Shown here in pieces: positions 26,819-35,298 of a DNA stretch of 64,000 bases; position 1 is the stretch's first letter; each line of letters begins with the position of its first letter. This DNA is from CAVPEW01 sp963703565. GTDB lineage: Bacteria; Actinomycetota; Acidimicrobiia; Acidimicrobiales; VFJN01. Where the stretch lies: positions 1 to 64,000 of the forward strand of contig CAVPEW010000082.1 of NCBI GenBank assembly GCA_963703565.1, written 5' to 3'. Below the pieces are notes generated by a model. That model did no database searches and was not told the DNA's origin. It saw nothing but the letters and a program-made list of their open reading frames with translations. Position numbers and translations under genes: made by a program.

Positions 26819-27478
26819 TCAGCGGGCGCGCCGTGAGAGCTGCTCGCGGTCGAGTATCCGGTAGCGACGGTCGGCCTGGTCGATCCAGCCCAGCCTCACG
26901 AAGCTCGACAGGGCCTTGTTGACCCGTTCGCGTGAAGCGCCGACCATCCCGGCCAGCTCCTCCTGGGTGACGGGCAGCTGGAAGGTGTCCCGCTCGCCGG
27001 CGAGCTCGAGCAGTCGCTTCGCGGTGCGCCCGGCGACGTCGAGGAAGACCGAGTCGGCCAGAGCGGCGTCGACGGCGCGGATCCGCTGCGCGAGCAGGGC
27101 GACGACGCTCCAGAGCCGCTCGGGCCGCTCGTCGAAGGCGGCCCGCACGGGTTCGTAGGGGATGGAGGCGACTCGGGAGGTCTCCAGGGCCCGGGCGTCG
27201 GCAGAGCGGCCCATTCCGTCGAGCAGGCCCATCTCCCCGAACAGGTCGCCGTGCTCCATCAGGGAGATGACCGATTCACGTCCGTCCGACGAACGGTTGA
27301 CGATGGCGATACGGCCCTCGAGGACCACGTAGAGCTGGTCGGGCCGTTCGCCCTCGCGGAAGATGACGTCGCCGCGGCGCAGCCGACGCAACGCCGCCTC
27401 CTGGGCGATGAAGGTGATGCCCTCCTCGTCGATGTCGGAGAACAGCCCCGTGGCTCGCAACAGATCGGGGTCGAGCAC
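26819..27478 (-). CDS. Crp/Fnr-family transcription regulator
   Basis: A 219-residue regulator. The N-terminal cyclic-nucleotide-binding domain has the phosphate cassette FGEMGLLDGMGRSADARA, close to the cAMP-binding consensus. The C-terminal winged helix has TQEELAGMVGASRERVNKAL as the recognition unit. The look is that of actinobacterial Crp/GlxR, a global carbon and stress regulator. GTG 27478 has TAGGCT 6 nt upstream. It converges with disA and diverges from ispD. Confidence 0.92.
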   Translation of the reverse strand: MLDPDLLRATGLFSDIDEEGITFIAQEAALRRLRRGDVIFREGERPDQLYVVLEGRIAIVNRSSDGRESVISLMEHGDLFGEMGLLDGMGRSADARALETSRVASIPYEPVRAAFDERPERLWSVVALLAQRIRAVDAALADSVFLDVAGRTAKRLLELAGERDTFQLPVTQEELAGMVGASRERVNKALSSFVRLGWIDQADRRYRILDREQLSRRAR

Positions 27479-27484
27479 GGCCGC

Positions 27485-27490
27485 AGCCTA
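27485..27490 (-). promoter_or_regulatory. Leaderless-type -10 (TAGGCT, minus strand)
   Basis: TAGGCT on the minus strand lies 6 nt before GTG 27478 of the Crp-type gene. Confidence 0.45.
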
Positions 27491-27541
27491 CGTGGACCGC
27501 CTCGTGCGCCGGCCGGACCCGGGCCCCGGGCGTCGCGGCGA

Positions 27542-27547
27542 TACGCT
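27542..27547 (+). promoter_or_regulatory. Leaderless-type -10 (TACGCT) of ispD
   Basis: TACGCT lies 6 nt before GTG 27554. Confidence 0.5.
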
Positions 27548-27553
27548 CCCGCC

Positions 27554-28174
27554 GTGGCCGGGACCTGGGCGATCGTGGTCGCCGCCGGCGCCGGCCACCG
27601 CTTCGGAGGACCCAAGCAGTTCGAGCCGCTGGCCGGCCGCCGCGTCGTCGACCATGCCGTGGACTCGGCGCTGCGCCATTGTGACGGGGTCGTGGTGGCT
27701 CTACCTCCGGACCGGCTCGACAGCGCCCCGGCCGCGCCGGTGCGGGTCGTGGCCGGGGGAGCCACCCGCTCGGACTCGGTGCGGGCCGCGCTCGCCGCCG
27801 TACCCGACGATGCGGGGGCGATTCTGGTCCACGACGCGGCGCGCCCGGCCGCTCCCGACGACGTGTGGCGCCGGGTCATCGGTGCGCTGGCTGCCGGCGC
27901 CGAAGTGGTGGTGCCGGCTCTGCCGGTCACCGACACCTTGCGCCGGGTCGGGGGTTCCACGATCGACCGCTCGGACCTGGTCGCGGTTCAGACCCCGGAG
28001 GGGTTCACCCCTGCGGTGCTGCGCGCCGCCCACGCCGACGGCGCGCAGGGCTCCGATGACGCTTCGCTGGCGGAGGCGATCGGAGCCGTCGTGGTGGTGG
28101 TGCAGGGCGATCCCGCCAACCTGAAGGTGACGACCCCGCTCGACCTGGTGCTGGCCGAGGTGCTGTGCCGCTGA
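27554..28174 (+). CDS. ispD: 2-C-methyl-D-erythritol 4-phosphate cytidylyltransferase
   Basis: Third step of the MEP isoprenoid pathway: MEP plus CTP to CDP-ME. The CTP-binding segment AIVVAAGAGHRFGGPKQF is at residues 6-23, and LVHDAARPAAPDDV and the VQTPEGFTP loop follow. It has 206 aa from GTG 27554. It overlaps ispF by 10 nt. Its product chain feeds the polyprenyl synthase encoded upstream. Confidence 0.95.
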   Translation: MAGTWAIVVAAGAGHRFGGPKQFEPLAGRRVVDHAVDSALRHCDGVVVALPPDRLDSAPAAPVRVVAGGATRSDSVRAALAAVPDDAGAILVHDAARPAAPDDVWRRVIGALAAGAEVVVPALPVTDTLRRVGGSTIDRSDLVAVQTPEGFTPAVLRAAHADGAQGSDDASLAEAIGAVVVVVQGDPANLKVTTPLDLVLAEVLCR

Positions 28175-28671
28175 GAAGGTCGGCCGGCTTGCCCCTGCGC
28201 ATCGGCCAGGGCGTGGACGTGCACCGCTTCGGTGACGATCCGGCCCGCCCGCTCGTGCTTGGAGGTGTCCGCTTCGAAGGCGAGCCCGGCCTGGTCGGTC
28301 ACAGCGATGCCGACGCCGTCTGCCATGCGGTGGCCGACGCCCTGCTCGGCGCCGCCGGCCTCGGCGACATCGGCCAACGCTTCCCCGACACCGACCCCGC
28401 CTGGGCGGGCAGTGACAGCATCGACCTGCTCACCAGGGTGGCCCGGGAGGTCGCAGCCGCGGGGTGGCAGGTGCTCAACGTCGACTGCACGGTGGTGGCG
28501 GAGCGACCCCGCCTGGCGCCCCACGCCGCCCGCATGGCGGAGCTGCTGGGGGCCGCCGTGGGTGCACCCGTGGCCGTGAAGGGCACGCGAGCCGAGCAGA
28601 TGGGAGCCCTGGGGCGCGTCGAGGGGGTCGCCTGCCTCGCCGTGGCGCTGCTCGAAGGCGCGCCGGCGTGA
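28165..28671 (+). CDS. ispF: 2-C-methyl-D-erythritol 2,4-cyclodiphosphate synthase
   Basis: IspF cyclises CDP-ME 2-phosphate in the MEP pathway. Metal ligands are visible as Asp18 and His20 in GVDVHRF and His46 in GHSDADAVCHAV. AAGLGDIGQRFPDTDP is conserved. It has 168 aa from GTG 28165; a TTG at 28189 is an alternative. The stop overlaps the rlmB GTG. Confidence 0.95.
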   Translation: MPLRRSAGLPLRIGQGVDVHRFGDDPARPLVLGGVRFEGEPGLVGHSDADAVCHAVADALLGAAGLGDIGQRFPDTDPAWAGSDSIDLLTRVAREVAAAGWQVLNVDCTVVAERPRLAPHAARMAELLGAAVGAPVAVKGTRAEQMGALGRVEGVACLAVALLEGAPA

Positions 28672-29648
28672 GCCAGGCTCGGCCGGGTCGTGGGCGTGGC
28701 CGTCGCCCGGCCCGGCCTGGCTCGTCGGGGTCGCCGGGTCGGGGGTCGGGTCGCGCTGCGGGGTCGCCGGGTCCGGGGTCGGGTCGCGCTGCGGGGTCCT
28801 CGGGTCGGGGTGCCTCCGGGTCGGGGTACCGACGGGTCCCCTCGGGTCCGCCTCCCGCCCCGCGCCCGGGCGTCGGCCGCTCCTCGTCGGGTCGCACCGA
28901 GGTGGGGGGTGAACAGGTCGAGGGCCGGCAGGCGGTCCGGGAGCTCCTGCTCGCCGCTCGACGGGCTGTGCACGAGGTCTGGGTCATGGTCGGGACCGAT
29001 CCCTCGCCGGTTCTCCGCGACATCCGTGAACTGTGCACAGCGTCCGGCGTGCCCCTGCGAGAGGTGGGGCGCGGGCGGTTCGGGGCCGCGGCGCGCTGCG
29101 ATGCCCCTCAGGGCGTCCTCGCCCGTGCCGCCCCGATCGAAGGGGTGGAGATCGAGGAGCTGCTCGGAGACGGTGTGTCGGGACGGGCGCCCCTGGTGGT
29201 GGTGGCGGACGGGATAACCGACCCGGGCAACCTGGGCGCTCTGTTGCGAAGTGCCGAGTGCTCTGGAGCCTCGGGGGTCGTACTCGGGCGCCACCGTGCC
29301 GTGCACGTCACCCCCACCGTGGCCAAGGCAGCGGCCGGTGCCGTCGAGCACCTGGCCTTCAGCGTGGTCGGTGGCCTGCCGGCCGCGATGGCACGCCTGG
29401 GCGAGCTGGGTTGCCTGCGCCTGGGTCTCGACCCCGGCGGAGGAACCGGGCTCTGGTCGCTGCCGCCGGTCGACGGCCCCGTGGCGGTCGCCCTCGGGGC
29501 CGAGGGGTCCGGTCTGTCGCGCCTGGTGCGCGCCCGCTGTGATGCGGTGGTGTCGATCCCGTCGCTGGGGCACCTCGACTCGTTGAACGTGGCGTCCGCG
29601 GGGGCGGTCGTCCTGTTCGAGATCGCTCGCCGCCGCGACACGCGCTGA
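28668..29648 (+). CDS. rlmB: 23S rRNA (guanosine-2'-O-)-methyltransferase RlmB, TrmH/SpoU family
   Basis: SPOUT methyltransferase that modifies 23S rRNA (G2251 in E. coli numbering). The three knot motifs are present: ITDPGNLGALLRSAE, VALGAEGSGLSRLV and IPSLGHLDSLNVASAGA. The enzyme core starts near residue 85 (EQVEGRQAVRELL). Before it stands a disordered tail rich in Gly, Arg, Ser and Pro, with repeats of 11 residues such as SPGRGSGRAAG. That tail could bind RNA. GTG 28668 overlaps the ispF stop. Confidence 0.9.
   Translation: MSQARPGRGRGRRPARPGSSGSPGRGSGRAAGSPGPGSGRAAGSSGRGASGSGYRRVPSGPPPAPRPGVGRSSSGRTEVGGEQVEGRQAVRELLLAARRAVHEVWVMVGTDPSPVLRDIRELCTASGVPLREVGRGRFGAAARCDAPQGVLARAAPIEGVEIEELLGDGVSGRAPLVVVADGITDPGNLGALLRSAECSGASGVVLGRHRAVHVTPTVAKAAAGAVEHLAFSVVGGLPAAMARLGELGCLRLGLDPGGGTGLWSLPPVDGPVAVALGAEGSGLSRLVRARCDAVVSIPSLGHLDSLNVASAGAVVLFEIARRRDTR
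28746..28811 (+). repeat. 33-bp tandem repeat in the rlmB N-terminal tail
   Basis: Two near-identical 33-bp units encode SPGRGSGRAAG and SPGPGSGRAAG, with a decayed third unit after them. Confidence 0.85.
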
Positions 29649-29778
29649 AGAGCGCTCCAGGGCCAACTCGCTGGGTGCCGGCCCGACCACACGCCGTGTT
29701 GGGTTCTGGTTCATCTGGAATGGCCGGAAGATGACCGTTCGGATAAGGCGACGTGAAGCAAAAATGTCCGCGTGACCA

Positions 29779-29784
29779 TTGACA
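29779..29784 (+). promoter_or_regulatory. Possible -35 (TTGACA) before the Spo0H-like sigma gene
   Basis: A perfect TTGACA stands in a 212-bp, comparatively AT-rich gap. No good -10 lies 17 nt downstream (CATCAT at about 19 nt is the nearest), so the promoter assignment is weak. Confidence 0.3.
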
Positions 29785-29860
29785 CAGTGGCATCGCCATG
29801 GTTCATCATGACTAGACCGTGGCCAGATGGGTCGCAGTAGACGTCGCAGCAGGAGTCACG

Positions 29861-30526
29861 ATGGCTCGAACCTCTCCCGCCCTGCTCAGCGAGCTCGACG
29901 ACGTCGAGCTCGCCGCCCGCTATCAGCAGGGGTGTCCGGACGCGTTGTCGGCCCTGGTCGACCGGTACCGCCGCTTCGCCCGGGCCAAGTCGCGCAACTA
30001 CTTCCTCGTCGGAGGCGACGCCGAGGATGTGGAGCAGGAGGCGCTCATCGGGCTGTACAAGGCAGCACGGGACTTCCGCCCCGACCGCGAGGCCAGCTTC
30101 CGGGCGTTCGCCGAGCTGTGCATCACCCGTCAGATCATCACGGCCATCAAGACCTCGACCCGCCAGAAGCACCTGGCGTTGAACCAGTACGTGTCGATCT
30201 CGGCGGCCCGCCCCACCGACGACGGCGAGCTCGAGGTGGAGCGCCTCCTCGAGGCGCACAACGTCGCCGACCCTGCCGACTGCGTCGTCGACGGGGAGAG
30301 GATCGACGGCTTGCGCCAGCGCCTCGGCCGGGTGCTGTCGGTGCTCGAGGTGGACGTCCTGCGCCTCTACGTGGAGGGCCGCTCGTACCAGGAGATCGGC
30401 GCCGAGCTCGGTCGCCACGTCAAGGCGATCGACAACGCCCTGCAGCGGGTCAAGCGCAAGCTCGAGCTGCAGCTCGCCGATCGCGACGCTCTCGACCGGC
30501 AGGCGGACCTGGCGTTGCTGGCCTGA
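29861..30526 (+). CDS. RNA polymerase sigma factor, Spo0H/SigH-like
   Basis: A 221-residue sigma-70-family factor. Its closest family resemblance is to the Bacillus Spo0H (sigma-H) group: FVRAK-like FARAKSRNYFLVGGDAEDVE, then SFRAFAELCITRQIITAI, and at the end GRSYQEIGAELGRHVKAIDN and LQRVKRKLE. The start at ATG 29861 is backed by AGGAG 6 nt upstream; earlier in-frame starts lack this. Its gene stands between rlmB and tRNA-Thr and has a long 5' gap, suggesting separate control. Target genes are unknown. The actinobacterial context makes a sporulation role unlikely but not excluded. Confidence 0.88.
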   Translation: MARTSPALLSELDDVELAARYQQGCPDALSALVDRYRRFARAKSRNYFLVGGDAEDVEQEALIGLYKAARDFRPDREASFRAFAELCITRQIITAIKTSTRQKHLALNQYVSISAARPTDDGELEVERLLEAHNVADPADCVVDGERIDGLRQRLGRVLSVLEVDVLRLYVEGRSYQEIGAELGRHVKAIDNALQRVKRKLELQLADRDALDRQADLALLA

Positions 30527-30532
30527 TTCCCG

Positions 30533-30605
30533 AGCCGGGTGTCGGGCTCGAACCGACGACATCTTCTTTACAAGAGAAGTGCTCTACCAGCTGAGCTAAC
30601 CCGGC
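30533..30605 (-). tRNA. trnT: tRNA-Thr (anticodon TGT)
   Basis: A 73-nt cloverleaf on the minus strand. The acceptor stem is GCCGGGT/ACCCGGC, the D-arm is GCTC...GAGC, the anticodon stem is CTTCT/AGAAG with loop CTTGTAA, and the T-arm is GTCGG/CCGAC with TTCGAGC. Anticodon TGT reads ACA threonine codons. The 3' CCA is not encoded. It lies 6 nt after the sigma gene, on the opposite strand. Confidence 0.97.
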
Positions 30606-30667
30606 GTGGGAGCGAGGCTACCCGAGGGTCCTTGATCGGCGAAGAGCGCCAGGCCAGCCTGTTCCGG

Positions 30668-30928
30668 ATGGCGATGACCGACCGGGACCGGGCGATCCTC
30701 GACTTCGAGCGCGGGTGGTGGGCCACTCCCGGCCCGAAGGACCTGGCCATCCGGGCCCGCTTCGAGCTGTCCGGGACGCGGTACTACCAGCTGCTGACCG
30801 AACTGATCGATCAGCCCGAGGCCTACTCCTACGATCCGCTGTTGGTGCTCCGACTCCGACGCAGCCGAGATCGGCGCCGCCGAGCCCGTGCCACGGGCCG
30901 CCCGGTGAGCCAATTGGACGGCCACTAG
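30668..30928 (+). CDS. DUF3263 protein
   Basis: An 86-residue protein with MTDRDRAILDFERGWW and LSGTRYYQLLTELIDQPEA, the DUF3263 signature. It has a small helix-turn-helix-like layout and a very basic C-terminus (LRRSRDRRRRARA). Members occur in many actinobacteria, usually upstream of LytR_C-domain genes, as here (the next gene starts 60 nt on). A nucleic-acid-binding role fits the charge but is not shown. Confidence 0.8.
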   Translation: MAMTDRDRAILDFERGWWATPGPKDLAIRARFELSGTRYYQLLTELIDQPEAYSYDPLLVLRLRRSRDRRRRARATGRPVSQLDGH

Positions 30929-30988
30929 GCCGGAGGGCAACCTCTCCGGCTCCGACCGGGCGGACGCTTCCGCCTTCCAGGAGGACCG

Positions 30989-31519
30989 ATGGCACGACGG
31001 CGAACCCCCGAACCCACGGCGAGCCCGGCGCGGGGCGCCGTCCTGGTCGTGGTCGCCGTGGTCGTCGGGCTGTTCCTGTTGCGCAACGGCCTCGACACCT
31101 CCGAGACGGTCCGAGCCAGCGACGGACCCTCCGCAGACGAGGCCCCCGCTGACACGACCGAGGCGCCCGACACGACCGAGCCGGCGCCGGCGGCGCGGCC
31201 TGCGGCCGAGGTGCCCGTCGTCGTGCTCAACGGCACCAAGGTCAACGGTGCCGCCGGTCGCTGGAGCCAGTCCCTCGGTGCGCGCGGCTACCCGATGGGC
31301 GAGCCCGGCGACGCCGAGCCCGACGTGAGCTCCACGCAGGTCTTCTTCGGGCCCGGCTATGAGGTGGAGGCCGCGGCGGTGGTAGAGGCGCTCGGCTCGC
31401 CGGCGGGCGTCGCGCCGCTCGCGCTGCCTGCCACGCCTCCCGGGGAGATCGGTTCGGCCCAGGTGGTCGTGGTCATCGGCCCCGACCTGGCGTCGAGCGA
31501 ACCTCCTGCTGCGGGTTGA
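30989..31519 (+). CDS. Membrane-anchored LytR C-terminal-domain protein
   Basis: 176 residues: a basic N-terminus, one transmembrane helix near residues 16-32 (GAVLVVVAVVVGLFLL), an acidic Thr/Pro-rich linker, and a LytR_C domain (VPVVVLNGTKVNGAAGRWSQ onwards). LytR_C domains are found on or beside cell-wall teichoic-acid/arabinogalactan ligases; this one stands alone. AGGAGG lies about 4 nt before the ATG. Confidence 0.85.
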   Translation: MARRRTPEPTASPARGAVLVVVAVVVGLFLLRNGLDTSETVRASDGPSADEAPADTTEAPDTTEPAPAARPAAEVPVVVLNGTKVNGAAGRWSQSLGARGYPMGEPGDAEPDVSSTQVFFGPGYEVEAAAVVEALGSPAGVAPLALPATPPGEIGSAQVVVVIGPDLASSEPPAAG

Positions 31520-31577
31520 GGCGCCTCTCCTCCGAGCCCGGTGCGCCGGGCCGCCCGCATCGGAAGGCGACGGCCAG

Positions 31578-32369
31578 GTGACACCGGCGCGGGGTGGAAT
31601 GGTGCCCGGCGTCGCCGACCTGACCCGGATCCTGGCCCCTCCGGCCCGCAGCGGGCTCTTCGTCGACTTCGACGGCACCCTGGCCCCGATAGTGCAGGAA
31701 CCCGAGTTGGCGCGCCCGCTTCCCGGCAGCAAGCAGGCACTGGCAGCGTTGGCCCGTCGACTGGCCGTCGTGGCCGTGGTCTCCGGCCGGTCGGTGGCCT
31801 TCCTCGAGCGTCACCTACCCGCCGGGGTCGTGCTGAGCGGCCTGTACGGGCTGGAGTCCCGCCTGGCCGACGGCACTGCCTCCCGCGTGCCGCCGGGCCC
31901 CTGGCCGGCCGTGATCGCCGACGCGACGGCGCAGGCTCGTGCGGAGCTGCCGGCCGCGGTGCGCGTCGAGTCCAAGGGCACCTCGGTGACGCTGCACTTC
32001 CGCAGCGCGCCCGAGGCGCAAGAGGCGGTGGAGCGGTTCTCGGCCCGCGTGGCCGCGGCGACCGGGCTGGTGGCTCGCCCTGCCAAGCGCTCGGTCGAGC
32101 TCCACCCGCCGTTGGGGACCGACAAGGGCACCGTGCTCGACGACCTGACCGCCGGGCTCGACGGCGCCTGCTACGTGGGCGACGACGTCGGTGACCTCGC
32201 CGCGTTCGACGCGCTGGACCGCTTCGTGGCGAGCGGTGGGCGAGCCTGCCGGGTGGCCGTCCGAGGCGCCGAGCGCGATGAAGGCTTGGTCGCGCGCGCC
32301 GACGTGGTGCTCGAGGGTCCCGAGCAGGTGCGAGATCTGCTGGGCGCCCTGGCCTCGGGGTGGAGCTGA
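31578..32369 (+). CDS. otsB: Trehalose-6-phosphate phosphatase
   Basis: HAD-family enzyme that dephosphorylates trehalose 6-phosphate. The nucleophile motif is LFVDFDGTLAPI; VSGRS is motif 2, and GDDVGDLAAF carries the metal-binding acids. GLYGLESRLADG is typical of OtsB. It has about 263 aa from GTG 31578; ATG 31599 and GTG 31602 are equally possible starts. It converges with otsA, which makes the substrate. Confidence 0.92.
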   Translation: MTPARGGMVPGVADLTRILAPPARSGLFVDFDGTLAPIVQEPELARPLPGSKQALAALARRLAVVAVVSGRSVAFLERHLPAGVVLSGLYGLESRLADGTASRVPPGPWPAVIADATAQARAELPAAVRVESKGTSVTLHFRSAPEAQEAVERFSARVAAATGLVARPAKRSVELHPPLGTDKGTVLDDLTAGLDGACYVGDDVGDLAAFDALDRFVASGGRACRVAVRGAERDEGLVARADVVLEGPEQVRDLLGALASGWS

Positions 32370-32433
32370 CCGGTCGGCACCGGGCACTGCGCGTTCAGGT
32401 CTGCGGTGACCGCCCCGTGTGCAACGCCCGGCC

Positions 32434-33831
32434 TCACGAGCCGACGCGGCCCGCCTGGTCGAGCTGGTCGGCGAGCCAGTCGGCCGGCGTGCGCTCCTCG
32501 GCCAGGGCCCTGAGCCGAGCCGCTCGCCGGGCTCGCTCGCTGCTGGTCATCGTCAGCGCGTGGTGCAGCGCCTCCGCCCCGCCGACGAGGTCGAAGGGAG
32601 GCATCGCCACGGCGTGGTCGCCGAAGCGGTCCCAGGCGCCCGTCTCGGGTGACAGGCACAGCACCGCGTCGCGCTCGCTCAGCAGCACCCCTTCGCTCGC
32701 CACCAGGTTCAGGCCGTCGCGGATGGCGTTGACCACCAACACGTCGGCACGGCGCAGCAGGGCGAGCGAGCGCGGGTAGTCGTCGTCCACGTCGAGGAGG
32801 ATGGGGGTCCAATCGCTCGCGCCATAGCGCGCATTGATCCGTTCGACCGTCGCCTCGACCCGGGCGCGGTAGGCGCGATAGGCGGGCACCCCCTCGCGTG
32901 AGGGGTAGGCACCGGCGACGAAGCAGACCCGCCCCCGGTGCTGCGGGTAGCGGTCCAACAACTCCTCGAAGGCGGCGAAGCCCCGCACCAGGTTCTTGGA
33001 CAGCTCGACCCGATCGACGCGGGCGATCACCGTCGCCTCGCCGACCCGCTGGTCCAGCGCGGCCAGAGCGGCATCACAGTCGGGGGACGCGGCATTTGCC
33101 CGCAGGTCCACCGGATCAGAGGCCAGCGGGGACACGAAGCAGCGGGTCGACGCCGGGGCGGCCAGCTCAGCGGCCGACGCCGCGAAGTCGGCTGCCCAGC
33201 GCGGCGAGTGGAAGCCGCACGCGTGGTGCGCTGCCATCCCCTCGAGCAGCTCGCGGGAGTGCGCGGCTGGCAAGGGGCGAAGCCACACGGGGGGCGCGAA
33301 TGGAGTGTGGCTGAAATGGACGCAGCGCAGGTCGGGCCGCGTCGTGGCCAGCACGCCGGCCACCAGGCAGAGGTGGTAGTCCTGCACGAGCACTGTGGCG
33401 TCGCTGGGGGCGGCACTTGCGACGGCCTCGGCGAACGCAGCGTTGTACTCGCGGTACGCCTCCCAGGCCCGGGCCCACGAGGCGTCGAAGGTGGGCTCGT
33501 CAGCGAGGCCCCACAAGCCGTGGTGGGCGAACCAGAGCACCCCGTTGCTGACCTCGTCGTAGGCGAGGCGGAACATCTCCGGGTCTACGTCGACCAGGAT
33601 CGTCCGGAGGCCGTGGGATTCCACCGCACCAGCCGATGCCGCCCTGCGGTCGGCGTCGGACATGGCGGCCGCGATCCAGGTGGCACCCGTGCCGGCGACC
33701 AGGGGCGCAAGCCCGGACACCAGCCCTCCTGCTCCCCGTCGGGCCCTCAACTCCCCGCCTTCGTCGTGGAAGGACACCGGACCGCGGTTGGAGGCGATCA
33801 CGAGTGGCCGCTCGGGAGGGGCGACGACCAT
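32434..33831 (-). CDS. otsA: Trehalose-6-phosphate synthase (GT20)
   Basis: OtsA transfers glucose from a nucleotide sugar to glucose 6-phosphate. The N-terminal loop ASNRGPVSF, the VLVQDYHLCLVAGVL stretch and the DGLNLVASEG nucleotide-sugar site are all present. It has 465 aa from ATG 33831; TACGGT 7 nt upstream favours this over the GTG at 33840. With otsB it completes the OtsAB route to trehalose, an osmolyte in these bacteria. Confidence 0.93.
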   Translation of the reverse strand: MVVAPPERPLVIASNRGPVSFHDEGGELRARRGAGGLVSGLAPLVAGTGATWIAAAMSDADRRAASAGAVESHGLRTILVDVDPEMFRLAYDEVSNGVLWFAHHGLWGLADEPTFDASWARAWEAYREYNAAFAEAVASAAPSDATVLVQDYHLCLVAGVLATTRPDLRCVHFSHTPFAPPVWLRPLPAAHSRELLEGMAAHHACGFHSPRWAADFAASAAELAAPASTRCFVSPLASDPVDLRANAASPDCDAALAALDQRVGEATVIARVDRVELSKNLVRGFAAFEELLDRYPQHRGRVCFVAGAYPSREGVPAYRAYRARVEATVERINARYGASDWTPILLDVDDDYPRSLALLRRADVLVVNAIRDGLNLVASEGVLLSERDAVLCLSPETGAWDRFGDHAVAMPPFDLVGGAEALHHALTMTSSERARRAARLRALAEERTPADWLADQLDQAGRVGS

Positions 33832-33838
33832 CGGGGGC

Positions 33839-33844
33839 ACCGTA
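33839..33844 (-). promoter_or_regulatory. Leaderless-type -10 (TACGGT, minus strand) of otsA
   Basis: TACGGT on the minus strand lies 7 nt before ATG 33831. Confidence 0.5.
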
Positions 33845-33915
33845 GCGCCGGCCGGGGCGGTACTCGTCGGGCCGGCGCGCCGGCACGGCGCCGAGGAGGC
33901 GACGAGGATGGGGCC

Positions 33916-34908
33916 GTGCGCGTCGTCGCCGCTCCCGACACGTTCCGGTCCACCGCCTCCGCGGTGGACGTGGCAGCGCGCATCGCAGCGGTCGCCGCGT
34001 CGCGGGGCTGGGAGTGCGATCAGGTCCCGCTCGCCGACGGAGGCGAGGGCACGCTCGAGGTCCTCGGTGGCGCCAATCGGGCATCGTGGGTGACCGGCCC
34101 CCTGGGTCAGAGGGTGCTCGCCGGGTGGCGCCTGTCGGGGGGGACCGCGGTCATCGAGGCCGCAGCCGCATGTGGGCTCGTCCTCGCCGGCGGAGCCGAG
34201 GGCAACGACGCAGTCGACGCGACGACCTCAGGCGTGGGTGAGCTCATCGTGGAGGCCATCGAGGCCGGTGCCCGGGAGATCGTGGTAGGCCTGGGCGGCT
34301 CGGCGAGCACCGACGGGGGGCTCGGCGCGCTGCGGGCGGTCCGCTCCAGCGCACGATTGCACTCGGTGACGCTCGTGGCGGCGTGCGACGTGCGAACCGG
34401 CTTCCTGGACGCGGCGACGGTCTTCGGACCCCAGAAGGGTGCCTCCGCCAACCAGGTCACGCTGCTGAGTCGGCGCTTGGCCCGCCTGGCCCAGGTCTAC
34501 CGCGACGAGCACGGGGTGGACGTGACCAGCCTCCCGGGCGCCGGCGCGGCCGGCGGCCTGGCTGGTGGCCTGGCCGCCATCGGGGCCCCGCTGGTGAGTG
34601 GCTTCGACCTGGTCGCCGACCGGGTCGGGCTCGCCGATGCCATGGAGGGCGCCGATCTGGTCGTGACCGGGGAGGGCTTCCTCGATGCGGAGAGCTTCGA
34701 GGGCAAGGTGGTGGGGGGCGTGGCATCGCTCGGCCACGAGCTCGCTGTGCCGGTGGTGGCGGTCGTGGGCGAGATCCTCGCTGGCGTCGACCTGCACGGG
34801 ATCGAGGCGCTGTCGCTGGTCGAGCGCGTGGGGCGCGAACGGGCCAGCGGAGATCCTCTGGGGGCTGTCAGCGAGGTCGTCGAGGAGTTGCTCGACCGCT
34901 TCGGCTGA
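33916..34908 (+). CDS. Glycerate kinase (GckA/GlxK type)
   Basis: A 330-residue kinase of the class found in glxK/garK. Conserved pieces are VVAAPDTFRSTASA near the start, QVPLADGGEGT, VVGLGGSASTDGGLGAL, SGFDLVADRVGL and VVTGEGFLDAES. It phosphorylates glycerate, giving 2- or 3-phosphoglycerate. The gpgS gene about 0.5 kb downstream uses 3-phosphoglycerate, so the pair may link glycerate recycling with glucosylglycerate synthesis; that is inference. Start GTG 33916 is chosen because earlier codons have no family similarity. Confidence 0.88.
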   Translation: MRVVAAPDTFRSTASAVDVAARIAAVAASRGWECDQVPLADGGEGTLEVLGGANRASWVTGPLGQRVLAGWRLSGGTAVIEAAAACGLVLAGGAEGNDAVDATTSGVGELIVEAIEAGAREIVVGLGGSASTDGGLGALRAVRSSARLHSVTLVAACDVRTGFLDAATVFGPQKGASANQVTLLSRRLARLAQVYRDEHGVDVTSLPGAGAAGGLAGGLAAIGAPLVSGFDLVADRVGLADAMEGADLVVTGEGFLDAESFEGKVVGGVASLGHELAVPVVAVVGEILAGVDLHGIEALSLVERVGRERASGDPLGAVSEVVEELLDRFG

Positions 34909-34911
34909 ACC

Positions 34912-35211
34912 TCAGTCCGGTTGGCTTCGACGCGATGGCCCGGCGGCGCTGCTGGCCGCCGGGGACCCCGTGTCCTGTCGGGCGTGATCGAGGCGGACCA
35001 GCGCCTCGGCGACCACGTCGAGGGCCTCGGCCGGCTCGACGGGCTCGGCGGCGTCGGTGTCGTGGAGGTGGCAGGCCAGGTCCGTCGCGACCCCGGCGGC
35101 TCCGGCGCCGCATCCACCGAGCACCTGGACCAGCTCATCGAGCCGGTTCTGGCGTTGGCTCGTGTCGACCGCTCTCATCCCGACCGGCAATCGCATCGCC
35201 AGGGTCGCCAT
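34912..35211 (-). CDS. Hypothetical protein, 99 aa
   Basis: Minus-strand frame from ATG 35211 (or 35196) to 34912, ending 4 nt from the glycerate kinase stop. The N-terminal half (VDTSQRQNRLDELVQVLGGC) looks helical, the middle has several acidic repeats (DTDAAEPVEPAEALD), and the tail is basic and Ser-rich. No family is recognised. It fills an otherwise empty stretch, but codon evidence alone does not prove expression. Confidence 0.45.
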   Translation of the reverse strand: MATLAMRLPVGMRAVDTSQRQNRLDELVQVLGGCGAGAAGVATDLACHLHDTDAAEPVEPAEALDVVAEALVRLDHARQDTGSPAASSAAGPSRRSQPD

Positions 35212-35298
35212 GATGTCCGACTCCAGTCTCGCCCCGGATCGCTTCCTATGGGCGGATAATCGGCCACTGTGCGTGGTGGACTTGAGCAGAAGTAGGCC

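Noticed and set aside
29700..29730. ACACGCCGTGT as a terminator after rlmB
   Set aside because: The arms are 5 bp with a single-base centre, so a stable hairpin is unlikely, and no T-run follows.
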